64,000 bases of DNA from contig JAPLFR010000011.1 in the NCBI GenBank assembly GCA_026390575.1, forward strand, positions 27,211-91,210. The letters run 5' to 3'. The DNA is from Ignavibacteriales bacterium (GTDB lineage Bacteria; Bacteroidota; Ignavibacteria; UBA10030). The position numbers and the translations under genes were made by a program. This document shows, piece by piece, positions 17,685-26,131 of this stretch; positions within the stretch are counted from its first letter, which is position 1; every line of letters begins with the position of its first letter. Below the pieces are notes generated by a model. The model was not told the origin of the DNA, did not search any database, and was given only the letters and a program-made list of their open reading frames with translations.

Positions 17685-17725
17685 AAAGCGTCTGTGGCAG
17701 ACACCTTGCACAGACGCTTTTTTTT
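17685..17725 (+). terminator. Rho-independent terminator after the CBM9 gene
   Basis: A perfect 12-base stem (AAAGCGTCTGTG / CACAGACGCTTT) with a 12-base loop runs into eight T residues. It ends the receptor-to-CBM9 transcript and separates it from the symporter gene. Confidence 0.9.
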
Positions 17726-17765
17726 GCCAATCCTAAATACATAGTAGCCATTGGAGCTTAGAAAT

Positions 17766-19727
17766 ATGAATCTTCATATTATTGATATCGGAATAATCCT
17801 TCTCTATTTAATTTCTACAATATTTATTGGATTCTATATTTCTAAAAAAGCTACGAAGGACATGAATAGTTACTTCCTTGGGGGTAACCGTATTCCTTGG
17901 TGGGTTCTGGGTATTTCTGATGCTTCGGGTATGTTTGATATTTCCGGCACGATGCTTTTGGTTTATTGGCTTTCTGTGTATGGAATGAAGAGCATTTGGA
18001 TCCCCTGGATATGGCCGGTGTTTAATCAAATTTTTTTAATGGTTTATTTATCTCCCTGGCTACGAAGATCAAATGTGATGACGGGTGCAGAATGGATGAA
18101 GACCCGTTTTGGGACGGGAAGAGGCGCTACGCTTTCCCATATCGTCGTAGTGATATTTGCTCTTATTAGTGTCATTGGATTTCTCTCGTATGGGTTTAAA
18201 GGAATTGGGAAATTTGCCGTTGCATTTCTACCCGCCTTGGTAACTGACCCGGTAACGCTGGCTCATTACCCTCAAATAAATGCAAATCTTTATGCTCTCA
18301 TACTTATGGGAATAACAACATTGTATGTTGTCAAGGGTGGAATGATGAGCGTCGTTGCAACAGAAGTCGTTCAATATTGCATTCTTTCAATTTCTGCGGT
18401 TGCAATTGGTATTATAGCAATGGTTCACGTTTCCCCGGACATGATCAATAGTGTAGTTCCAGAAGGCTGGAAAAGCATGATGTTTGGTGCAAACCTGAAT
18501 CTGGATTGGTCGACAGTGCATTCCATCCTTGCGACAAAAGTAGTCGCATTTAATCAATGGATCAAAACGGATGGCTATTCAGTTTTTGGATTATTTTTTG
18601 GTATGATGCTCTTTAAAGGATTCTTTGTTGCCGCAGCGGGTCCCGCGCCTAATTATGATATGCAGAGAATTCTTTCTACACGCAGTCCGAAAGAAGCAGC
18701 AAAAATGAATTCCATGGTTAGTATTGTTCTTAATCCGACCCGCTATTTTATGGTTGCAGGTATTACAGTACTTGCCCTGACAAATTTTGACACACTTTAT
18801 AAAACCTCTTTAACGACTCCCGATTTTGAAGGAATTCTTTCTGAAGTTCTTGCTAATTATGTCCCTGTTGGCTTACTCGGTCTGCTTATGGCTGGTTTTA
18901 TAGCGGCATTTATGAGCAATTTTGCAGCGACAGTAAATGCTGCACCTGCATATATTGTGAATGATATCTATAAGCGTTACATCAATCCTCATGCAGATCC
19001 CAAAAAATATGTCAGGATGAGCTATATTGCATCTGTTGCTGTTGTCGTGGTTGGAATAACAACCGGATTCTTTGTTGAATCAATTAATCAAGCCGCACTT
19101 TGGATTGTTGCATCATTATGGGGCGGTTATACAGCAGCCAATGTTTTAAAATGGTACTGGTGGCGTTTTAATGGATATGGATATTTCTGGGGTATGGTTT
19201 CAGGTATTACAACTTCATTGGTGCTGCTTTTATTGAATAACCTGGGTTTTATTCCATTCTTGAATCATTGGCCGTTATCCGATAATCCAAGTATGAATTC
19301 TTTTCCCTTTATCTTTCTCAATTCTATCATTGGATGTTTGATCGGCACCTTCTTAACGAAACCAGAAAGTGATGAAGTGCTTATGAAGTTCTACCACAAT
19401 GTTCGTCCTTGGGGCTTCTGGAAGCCGATCTATGAAAAAGTTGTGAAAATTGATCCAGAGTTTGTAGCGAATAAAAATTTCAAACGTGATATGTCAAATA
19501 TCTTCGTTGGAATTGTATGGCAGATAACACTCATGGCGACACCTGTGTTTTTAGTACTACGAGATTTCAACTCGCTCTTGATCTGTCTTGGTGTGTTGGC
19601 AGTGACGTCACTCATATTAAAGTTTAATTGGTGGGACAACCTTGAATCCTCGTATGGTGAACAAAAGACGAAATTCGTATTTCCAGTGACAGAGAATGGG
19701 ACTTCAGCGGGACAAGGAAATAAATAA
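17766..19727 (+). CDS. Sodium:solute symporter (SSS family)
   Basis: The start at ATG 17766 is preferred over an upstream in-frame TTG because GGAG lies 9 bases before it. About 653 residues contain 12 or more hydrophobic segments. They begin 'IIDIGIILLYLISTIFIGFY', cross 'SYFLGGNRIPWWVLGISDASGMFD' (family signature region) and include 'GLLMAGFIAAFMSNFAATVNAAPAYIVND' (in pieces), typical of SSS/SglT-type transporters. Known role: Na+-driven uptake of sugars, amino acids or other small solutes across the inner membrane. Placed between glucan-binding and glucan-cleaving genes, it is a good candidate for cellobiose or glucose uptake; substrate choice is inference. It is likely expressed from its own promoter because a terminator precedes it. 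Confidence 0.88.
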   Translation: MNLHIIDIGIILLYLISTIFIGFYISKKATKDMNSYFLGGNRIPWWVLGISDASGMFDISGTMLLVYWLSVYGMKSIWIPWIWPVFNQIFLMVYLSPWLRRSNVMTGAEWMKTRFGTGRGATLSHIVVVIFALISVIGFLSYGFKGIGKFAVAFLPALVTDPVTLAHYPQINANLYALILMGITTLYVVKGGMMSVVATEVVQYCILSISAVAIGIIAMVHVSPDMINSVVPEGWKSMMFGANLNLDWSTVHSILATKVVAFNQWIKTDGYSVFGLFFGMMLFKGFFVAAAGPAPNYDMQRILSTRSPKEAAKMNSMVSIVLNPTRYFMVAGITVLALTNFDTLYKTSLTTPDFEGILSEVLANYVPVGLLGLLMAGFIAAFMSNFAATVNAAPAYIVNDIYKRYINPHADPKKYVRMSYIASVAVVVVGITTGFFVESINQAALWIVASLWGGYTAANVLKWYWWRFNGYGYFWGMVSGITTSLVLLLLNNLGFIPFLNHWPLSDNPSMNSFPFIFLNSIIGCLIGTFLTKPESDEVLMKFYHNVRPWGFWKPIYEKVVKIDPEFVANKNFKRDMSNIFVGIVWQITLMATPVFLVLRDFNSLLICLGVLAVTSLILKFNWWDNLESSYGEQKTKFVFPVTENGTSAGQGNK

Positions 19728-19769
19728 CAGAAAAAGAATATCATGTGGGAAGTACGATCTTATATATAG

Positions 19770-19796
19770 ATACCCCGGTTTCAAAGTCCGGGGTAT
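19770..19796 (+). terminator. Inverted repeat after the symporter gene, possible terminator
   Basis: The stem ATACCCCGG / CCGGGGTAT has nine perfect pairs and a 9-base loop, followed by TCTTAT. The stem is strong but the T-run is poor, so termination is plausible rather than certain. The remaining 19797-20023 stretch shows no gene I would defend. Confidence 0.5.
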
Positions 19797-20023
19797 TCTT
19801 ATAGTATACTACTGTCAGCAAGCATCCACGTATTTCAAAGGACATCTCCTGATTCTTCATAAGGGAAAGATTATTTTTCCATTTGCCCTTTCTCCCATTC
19901 CTTCGCGAATCATACTATCATCAGAAATTGTTTCCAATCAATTCAGTATGGAATGGTTTCAAACTTTACTCTATATTGAAGGAAGTGAGATTGGCAGGAT
20001 TATTATAAAATGAAAAAAGTCGT

Positions 20024-22258
20024 ATGCGTAAGCTGAAGCACAATGGGAAAAAGATTCTATTTTATTCGTTGATGGTAATTTCACCATACCTCGTCTTAGC
20101 ATTGTTAGAACTTGTGCTCAGACTATTCTCATTTGGCGATGATATGAGTCTCTTTATCCCAAGTTCTGATTCAAAGTACTACGAAATCAATCGACTTGTC
20201 GGGGAAAGATATTTCAGCAAATATGACCATACAACGCCACTTTCTGAAATTTTTTTGAAGGAAAAGCCAACGAATGGTTATCGAATTTTCGTTTTAGGGG
20301 AATCATCAGTACAAGGCTTTCCGTACGATGCGAATGTTGCATTTACAAGAATTCTTCAGAGGCGCCTTCAAGATATCTTCCCAAATCGAATTATTGAGGT
20401 TGTGAATCTCGGTCTCACTGCAATCAGCAGTTATACTCTCTTAGACTTTACAAATGAGCTTCTTCAACAAAAGCCGGATGTCGTCTTAATATATACCGGC
20501 CACAATGAGTACTATGGTGCTTTGGGTGTTGCTTCCATGGAAAACGGGTCAATTCCTCAATGGCTCAAAAAGCTCCATTTGAAGATTATTCATGTAAGGA
20601 CATATCAATTGCTTCAAAAGGGAGTTGGAAGCATTCATAAACTTTTGTATCCCACCACGAAAGATGAAGCAAAAGCAACAATGATGGAAAAAATGGTTGG
20701 TAAGAATTTGATCCCGTTCGGTTCACACATGTATTTGGAAGGATTGAAACAATTCTCCGACAATATGAGTACTCTGTTGGGAAAATTGAAAGATGCACAT
20801 GTTCCTGTTATTATCAGTGATCTTGTAAGTAATGTAAGAGATCTACCTCCTTTTCGCTCGTTGCAGTATGAAAATTATCCAAGAGCAGATTCTGTGTTTT
20901 CCCACGCACAACGACTTGACGCTCATCATGTATTTGAAAAAGCAAAGGATGAATATATAACGGCAAAGAATTTAGACGTCGTTCGGTTCCGGGCACCGGA
21001 AGATATAAACAAAATAATTGCACATCTTGCCGATTCGCTTGAATTGTATCATCTCTCGTTACAATCGCTTTTTGAAAAATATTCTCCCCAGGGTATTATT
21101 GGAGACAATTTGATGACCGACCATCTCCATCCGAACGTTGATGGATATTTCTTGATGGCGGAGGGTTTTCTTTATGCACTGAGAGATCATGGGATGATCG
21201 ATACTGAGTGGGATTCTACGAGAGTGAAGCCATGGACATATTACAGGTACAACTGGGGTTTTACCGAACTTGACAGTATGATCGCAGTTCTTCGCATAAA
21301 GCATTTGAAAGCTGGGTGGCCATTTCAACCTGAGACCACAGTCAACAATTTCCGCGCTACATACAAACCGCATGGAATGATAGATTCATTAGCATTTGCC
21401 AGTATTATGTATATGGATGTAAATCCGAGTAAGGTACATAAAAAACTGGCTGACTATTATGAATCTATTGGAGATCTCTCTCGCGCTTCAAAAGAATATC
21501 TATCATTAGCATATATTTCTCCATCAGATATTTCATCGTATTATTATGCAGCCGATCTTGCGTATAAAGCAAAAGAGTACACCAACGCAATCCGATATTT
21601 ACAAGAATCACCGAGCGCTGATACGAATTTTTATGCCCAATTAACGCTTGCCTCAATTTATTATTCTCAAAAAAACTATAAAGAGGCTCTTGCATGCATA
21701 GACCGATTGGAAAAAATACACACAGATGGAAATAAATATTTGCAGATTCAGAGGCTTCAATACAACATTCTAAAAGATTCAGGACTTAGTTCCGATGCTG
21801 AAAAGACGCTCGCTGAAATTAAAAAAATAGATCCATCCTTCAACGAATCTGTAAAAGGGAAAAGTCTCGTCATTCTCATTCCCAATAGTATAAAACCTTA
21901 TTTAGAAAAAGCCGAGACATTGCGGAAAAACGGACAGCTCTCTGAAGCATTGTCTGTTTTAAAAGAAGCCAATACGATTCATGAAATCTCCTACACCAAT
22001 CTTCTCATTGGGAAATTGCTATTTTCACAAAAAAATATTCAAGCCTTAACGTATCTGGAAAAAGCCCATAGAGAAATTAAGGACGATCCGTCACTGATGT
22101 ATTGTCTATGTGCTTTATATATAATAAAACGGGACTTTCCTAAAGCTAAGACATCGATGGATAATTTTGTAAAATTACAAGGTGAGAATCATCCGCAGTA
22201 CAAACAATTGAAGGCATTATTTGAGAAACAAGTAAAAAATAATGAAGCTCGTAAATAG
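20024..22258 (+). CDS. Membrane-anchored SGNH/GDSL hydrolase with C-terminal TPR repeats (paralogue 1)
   Basis: The 744-residue protein has an N-terminal TM segment (about 10-33). An SGNH hydrolase domain follows, with block I 'VLGESS' (Ser94 nucleophile), 'YTGHNEYYG' as the Asn block and 'DHLHPN' (Asp366, His369), so the catalytic set is complete. From about 480 on, helical repeats of TPR type continue to the end ('DYYESIGDLSRASKEYLSL', 'KNGQLSEALSVLKEA'). SGNH enzymes remove O-acetyl or other ester groups from glycans and other substrates. The neighbours suggest a carbohydrate esterase or a glycan-modifying factor, but no substrate can be assigned. A close paralogue lies at 26132-28051. Confidence 0.82.
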   Translation: MRKLKHNGKKILFYSLMVISPYLVLALLELVLRLFSFGDDMSLFIPSSDSKYYEINRLVGERYFSKYDHTTPLSEIFLKEKPTNGYRIFVLGESSVQGFPYDANVAFTRILQRRLQDIFPNRIIEVVNLGLTAISSYTLLDFTNELLQQKPDVVLIYTGHNEYYGALGVASMENGSIPQWLKKLHLKIIHVRTYQLLQKGVGSIHKLLYPTTKDEAKATMMEKMVGKNLIPFGSHMYLEGLKQFSDNMSTLLGKLKDAHVPVIISDLVSNVRDLPPFRSLQYENYPRADSVFSHAQRLDAHHVFEKAKDEYITAKNLDVVRFRAPEDINKIIAHLADSLELYHLSLQSLFEKYSPQGIIGDNLMTDHLHPNVDGYFLMAEGFLYALRDHGMIDTEWDSTRVKPWTYYRYNWGFTELDSMIAVLRIKHLKAGWPFQPETTVNNFRATYKPHGMIDSLAFASIMYMDVNPSKVHKKLADYYESIGDLSRASKEYLSLAYISPSDISSYYYAADLAYKAKEYTNAIRYLQESPSADTNFYAQLTLASIYYSQKNYKEALACIDRLEKIHTDGNKYLQIQRLQYNILKDSGLSSDAEKTLAEIKKIDPSFNESVKGKSLVILIPNSIKPYLEKAETLRKNGQLSEALSVLKEANTIHEISYTNLLIGKLLFSQKNIQALTYLEKAHREIKDDPSLMYCLCALYIIKRDFPKAKTSMDNFVKLQGENHPQYKQLKALFEKQVKNNEARK

Positions 22259-22350
22259 GCTGTCAATATTTTTGTACGATGAATTTCTCTTGAGCGGTTA
22301 GAGAAAATGCAATTGCAAAATTTTAGTAATAAAAATCATGAGGTAATCAT

Positions 22351-23655
22351 ATGATACGACAAAATATTTTTGTATCACTGCGCATAATGCTTTTCATGAG
22401 CGCGCTTGCAAGCTTGACCAGCACAGCAGTATACTCCAACGACACGTTAATTGTTGAAAAGCATGGTCAACTAAGCGTTAAAGGGAATCGGATAGTAGAC
22501 AAAAATGGTGATCCTGTCGCTTTGCACGGAATGTGTTTGTATTGGAGCCAATGGAAAGGGCTATTCTATAATTACGATTGTGTGCAATGGCTTCGTGATG
22601 ATTGGAAATGTACCGTTGTGCGTGCGTCGATGGCAGTAGAATCGGGAGGATATCTTACGAATCCGGAAACTGAAAAAGCTAAGATTATGGCTGTAATTGA
22701 CGCGTGTATCGATTTAGGTATCTATGTTATTGTTGACTGGCATGATCATTATGCCCAGCGGCATGGAGATCAGTCAATTGCTTTTTTTGAAGAAATCGCA
22801 AGTACGTATAACGGCATACCAAACATAATCTATGAAATTTATAATGAGCCTTGGGGATCTGTCTCCTGGGCTGATTCTGTGAAGCCATACGCGGATTCTG
22901 TGGCTAGACATATTCGCGCCATTGATTCTGTTAATCTTATTCTTGTTGGTTCTCCAAATTGGTCCCAGGATGTTGATGTTGCCGCTAATAATCCTTTGTT
23001 ATATAACAATATTGCTTATACATTACATTTCTATGCCGCAACCCACAAACAATGGTTGCGAAACAAAGCGACGACGGCATTGAATAGAGGCGCCGCACTT
23101 TTTGTGAGTGAATTTGGTACAACGACGTCGAGCGGAGATGGAACTATTGATTCCGCCGAAACAAATATTTGGATGCAATTTATGACTGATAATAAATTGA
23201 GTTGGTGCAACTGGTCTGTTGCTGATTTAACCGAGACCTCCGCTGCATTAAAACCGGGCGCCAATGCCAATGGCGGGTGGCCGGACTCAGATATTAGCAT
23301 TTCAGGTCTTTTGATAAGAAGAAAACTTAGGGAAGCGTATGAGTTGTCCACAACAAGTGTGGGGACTGTGAGTGAAACGCCGTTGAATTTTGCATTACAC
23401 CAGAACTATCCCAATCCGTTTAATCCATCAACAACGATCAGCTATTCGTTGCCTGAGGGAGCAAAGGTGAAAATTGATATATACAATCTTCTGGGACAAA
23501 AAGTGGCTGTCTTAGTCGATAGAGTTGAAGCTGCAGGCAATCATTCAGTTACATGGGATGCGCACAACTTCTCAAGCGGAATTTATTACTCTAGGATAAG
23601 AGCCGAAGGGGAAAAGACATTCGAGAAAACTCAAAAGTTAGCGCTTGTACGATAG
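22351..23655 (+). CDS. Secreted GH5 endoglucanase (cellulase) with T9SS sorting domain
   Basis: The 434-residue protein has a signal peptide of about 28 residues. A GH5 TIM barrel (about 40-330) follows: 'GMCLYWSQW' near the start, 'VIVDWHDHYA' with conserved histidines, 'IYEIYNEPWG' with catalytic acid/base Glu166, and 'FVSEFGT' with nucleophile Glu254. The order and spacing fit subfamily GH5_2-type cellulases. The last ~85 residues are a sorting domain ('HQNYPNPFNPSTTI', 'SSGIYYSRI'). It should cleave beta-1,4-glucan at the cell surface, releasing cello-oligosaccharides for the phosphorylase encoded 37 bases downstream. Confidence 0.92.
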   Translation: MIRQNIFVSLRIMLFMSALASLTSTAVYSNDTLIVEKHGQLSVKGNRIVDKNGDPVALHGMCLYWSQWKGLFYNYDCVQWLRDDWKCTVVRASMAVESGGYLTNPETEKAKIMAVIDACIDLGIYVIVDWHDHYAQRHGDQSIAFFEEIASTYNGIPNIIYEIYNEPWGSVSWADSVKPYADSVARHIRAIDSVNLILVGSPNWSQDVDVAANNPLLYNNIAYTLHFYAATHKQWLRNKATTALNRGAALFVSEFGTTTSSGDGTIDSAETNIWMQFMTDNKLSWCNWSVADLTETSAALKPGANANGGWPDSDISISGLLIRRKLREAYELSTTSVGTVSETPLNFALHQNYPNPFNPSTTISYSLPEGAKVKIDIYNLLGQKVAVLVDRVEAAGNHSVTWDAHNFSSGIYYSRIRAEGEKTFEKTQKLALVR

Positions 23656-23692
23656 AGCAAACATGATCTTCATTAATAAATAAGGAATAAAA

Positions 23693-26131
23693 GTGAAATA
23701 CGGATATTTTGATGATAAACAAAAAGAATACGTAATAACACTTCCCGATACACCTTTACCATGGATCAATTACTTAGGCACCAGCGATTTCTTTGGAATC
23801 ATTTCCAACACGGCAGGAGGATATTGCTTTTATCAAGATGCAAAACTTCGCCGTTTGACACGTTATCGGTATAATAATATTCCCATGGATAGCAATGGCC
23901 GGTACCTCTATATCAAAGACGGCGATTCAGTTTGGAATCCAATGTGGAAACCTATGCGTGTTCCACTTGATAAGTACGAATGCCGTCATGGGTTGGGATA
24001 TACGAAGATCACCGGACAAAAAAATGAGCTGGAGGTTTCTTCATTATTTTTTATTCCGTTGGGTTCTAGAAATGAAATCTGGCATGTGCAGGCAACAAAT
24101 CATTCAAAGAAACTGAAAAAAATTCGGTTGTGGAGCTTTGTTGAATGGTGTCTGTGGGATGCTCTTGATGATATGACCAACTTTCAAAGAAATTATTCTA
24201 CCGGTCAAGTTGAAATAGAAAATGGTACCATTTTCCACAAAACAGAATATCGCGAACGAAGAAATCATTATGGATATTTTTCTTCCAGCGAACCCGTCTC
24301 TGGTTTTGACAGCAGCCGTGATGCATTTGTAGGTGTGCATCAGGGACTGGATGCACCGCAAGCTGTCATGCAGGGAAGTTGTAAGAACAGTATTGCATAT
24401 GGATGGTTGCCTATCGGTGTTCATCAAATAGACCTGGAGTTGAAACCAGGTGAATCAAAATCTATAAATTTCTTATTAGGGTATGCGGAAAATCCGCCTG
24501 AAAAGAAATTTCTCGAGAACGGAAAAATCAGAAAAGATGAATTTGAAGAAGTGAAAGCGAAATACTCGAAGACTTCGGATGTACTGGCCGCATTTCAAAC
24601 ACACAAAGATTATTGGGAAAACTTGTTCTCAACGTATCAGGTTGATGCACCTGATACGATCGTTAATCGGATGGCAAATATCTGGAACCAATATCAATGT
24701 ATGGTTACTTTTAACATGTCGCGCTCAACATCTTTATATGAATCCGGAATTGGCAGAGGAATGGGATATCGCGACAGCAATCAAGATATTCTGGGATTCG
24801 TGCACATCTTACCAGCCAGAGCACGTCAGCGGATGTTGGATTTAGCACGAACACAGCTTTCTGATGGCACATGCTTTCATCAATATCAGCCGCTCACCAA
24901 GAAAGGGAATGCTGATATAGGTGGTGGATTTAACGATGATCCTCTCTGGCTGATTCTATCCGTTGCGGCTTATCTGAAGGAAACAGGTGATTACAGTATT
25001 CTCAGTGAAAAGACCGGTTTTGCGGATGTTCAGAATTCAGCAGCAACAATGCTTGATCATCTTACTATCTCACTACAGTATACGTTAAATCACCGAGGAC
25101 CGCATGGTTTGCCGCTTATTGGCCATGCTGACTGGAATGACTGCCTTAATCTGAATTGCTTCTCTACGACACCAGGCGAAAGCTTCCAATTAGCAGGACA
25201 TATCGAAAATGATAAAGTCGCCGAATCCGTCATGATCGCTGGTTTGTTTTGTAGAGCTTGTGAAGAGATGGCGAAAATTCTAAAAAACACCGGAAAATCT
25301 GAACAAGCCGAAGAGTATCTGAAGCAAGCTGAAAATATGAGGAAGGTGATTTATGAGCATGGATGGGATGGTGAATGGTTCCTCAGGGCTTATGATTCTT
25401 TTAGCAGAAAACTTGGCTCATCAGAAAATGAAGAAGGTAAAATATTTATTGAAAGCCAGGGCTGGTGTGTTTTGGGCGGTGCTGGATTAGAAAATGGCTA
25501 TGCAAAAAAAGCGTTAGACAGTGTCCGGAAACATTTAGCGACACCGAATGGAATCGTCTTGCAGCAGCCAGCTTTCCAAAAATATTATGAGCACTTAGGT
25601 GAAGTAAGTTCCTATCCACCCGGATATAAGGAAAATGCTGGTATCTTTACTCATAATAATACTTGGATACAAATTGCTGAAACCATGATCGGCAGGGGAG
25701 ATCAGGCTATGGAATATTACAAGAGCATTTGTCCTCCGACGAAAGAAGATCAAATAGATATTTACCGTTCCGAGCCCTATGTGTATAGTCAAATGACCGC
25801 GGGCAAAGACGCCCCTACGCCAGGCGAAGGCAAAAATTCTTGGCTCACAGGCACAGTGGCTTGGTCTTTCGTCGCTCTTTCTCAATACATTCTCGGCGTA
25901 CATCCAGATTACAACGGATTACGTATTGATCCTTGCATCCCAAGTGCATGGAAAAAGTATAATGTCGTTCGAAAGTTTAGAAACAGTATTTATAATATTA
26001 CAGTGCATAACCCAAAGAACGTTTGCAAAGGCGTGAAGAGTCTGAAGCTAGACGGAAAATTATTGAACGGTACTGTTATTCCAGTTTTGAATGATGGGAA
26101 AACTCACACTGTAGAAGTTGAACTCGGTTAA
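23693..26131 (+). CDS. GH94 phosphorylase, most likely cellobiose phosphorylase
   Basis: The 812-residue protein starts at GTG after an AAGGA site and has no signal peptide, so it is cytosolic. Length and layout match GH94: N-terminal beta-sandwich (about 1-290), an (alpha/alpha)6 catalytic barrel (about 300-730) and a small C-terminal domain. Seen motifs are 'GYRDSNQD' (361-365 region), 'GGGFNDDPLWL' and 'HADWNDCLN', whose Asp483 corresponds to the general acid of characterised cellobiose phosphorylases. Known reaction: cellobiose plus phosphate gives glucose 1-phosphate and glucose. Cellodextrin or other beta-glucoside phosphorylase activity cannot be excluded. The stop is directly followed by the ATG of the second SGNH-TPR gene. 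A fragment of a second GH94 gene lies 2 kb downstream. Confidence 0.88.
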   Translation: MKYGYFDDKQKEYVITLPDTPLPWINYLGTSDFFGIISNTAGGYCFYQDAKLRRLTRYRYNNIPMDSNGRYLYIKDGDSVWNPMWKPMRVPLDKYECRHGLGYTKITGQKNELEVSSLFFIPLGSRNEIWHVQATNHSKKLKKIRLWSFVEWCLWDALDDMTNFQRNYSTGQVEIENGTIFHKTEYRERRNHYGYFSSSEPVSGFDSSRDAFVGVHQGLDAPQAVMQGSCKNSIAYGWLPIGVHQIDLELKPGESKSINFLLGYAENPPEKKFLENGKIRKDEFEEVKAKYSKTSDVLAAFQTHKDYWENLFSTYQVDAPDTIVNRMANIWNQYQCMVTFNMSRSTSLYESGIGRGMGYRDSNQDILGFVHILPARARQRMLDLARTQLSDGTCFHQYQPLTKKGNADIGGGFNDDPLWLILSVAAYLKETGDYSILSEKTGFADVQNSAATMLDHLTISLQYTLNHRGPHGLPLIGHADWNDCLNLNCFSTTPGESFQLAGHIENDKVAESVMIAGLFCRACEEMAKILKNTGKSEQAEEYLKQAENMRKVIYEHGWDGEWFLRAYDSFSRKLGSSENEEGKIFIESQGWCVLGGAGLENGYAKKALDSVRKHLATPNGIVLQQPAFQKYYEHLGEVSSYPPGYKENAGIFTHNNTWIQIAETMIGRGDQAMEYYKSICPPTKEDQIDIYRSEPYVYSQMTAGKDAPTPGEGKNSWLTGTVAWSFVALSQYILGVHPDYNGLRIDPCIPSAWKKYNVVRKFRNSIYNITVHNPKNVCKGVKSLKLDGKLLNGTVIPVLNDGKTHTVEVELG

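Noticed and set aside
19696..20013. A 105-codon + strand reading frame after the symporter gene
   Set aside because: It overlaps the symporter end, crosses a strong hairpin, and its translation has no domain-like or signal-like features.
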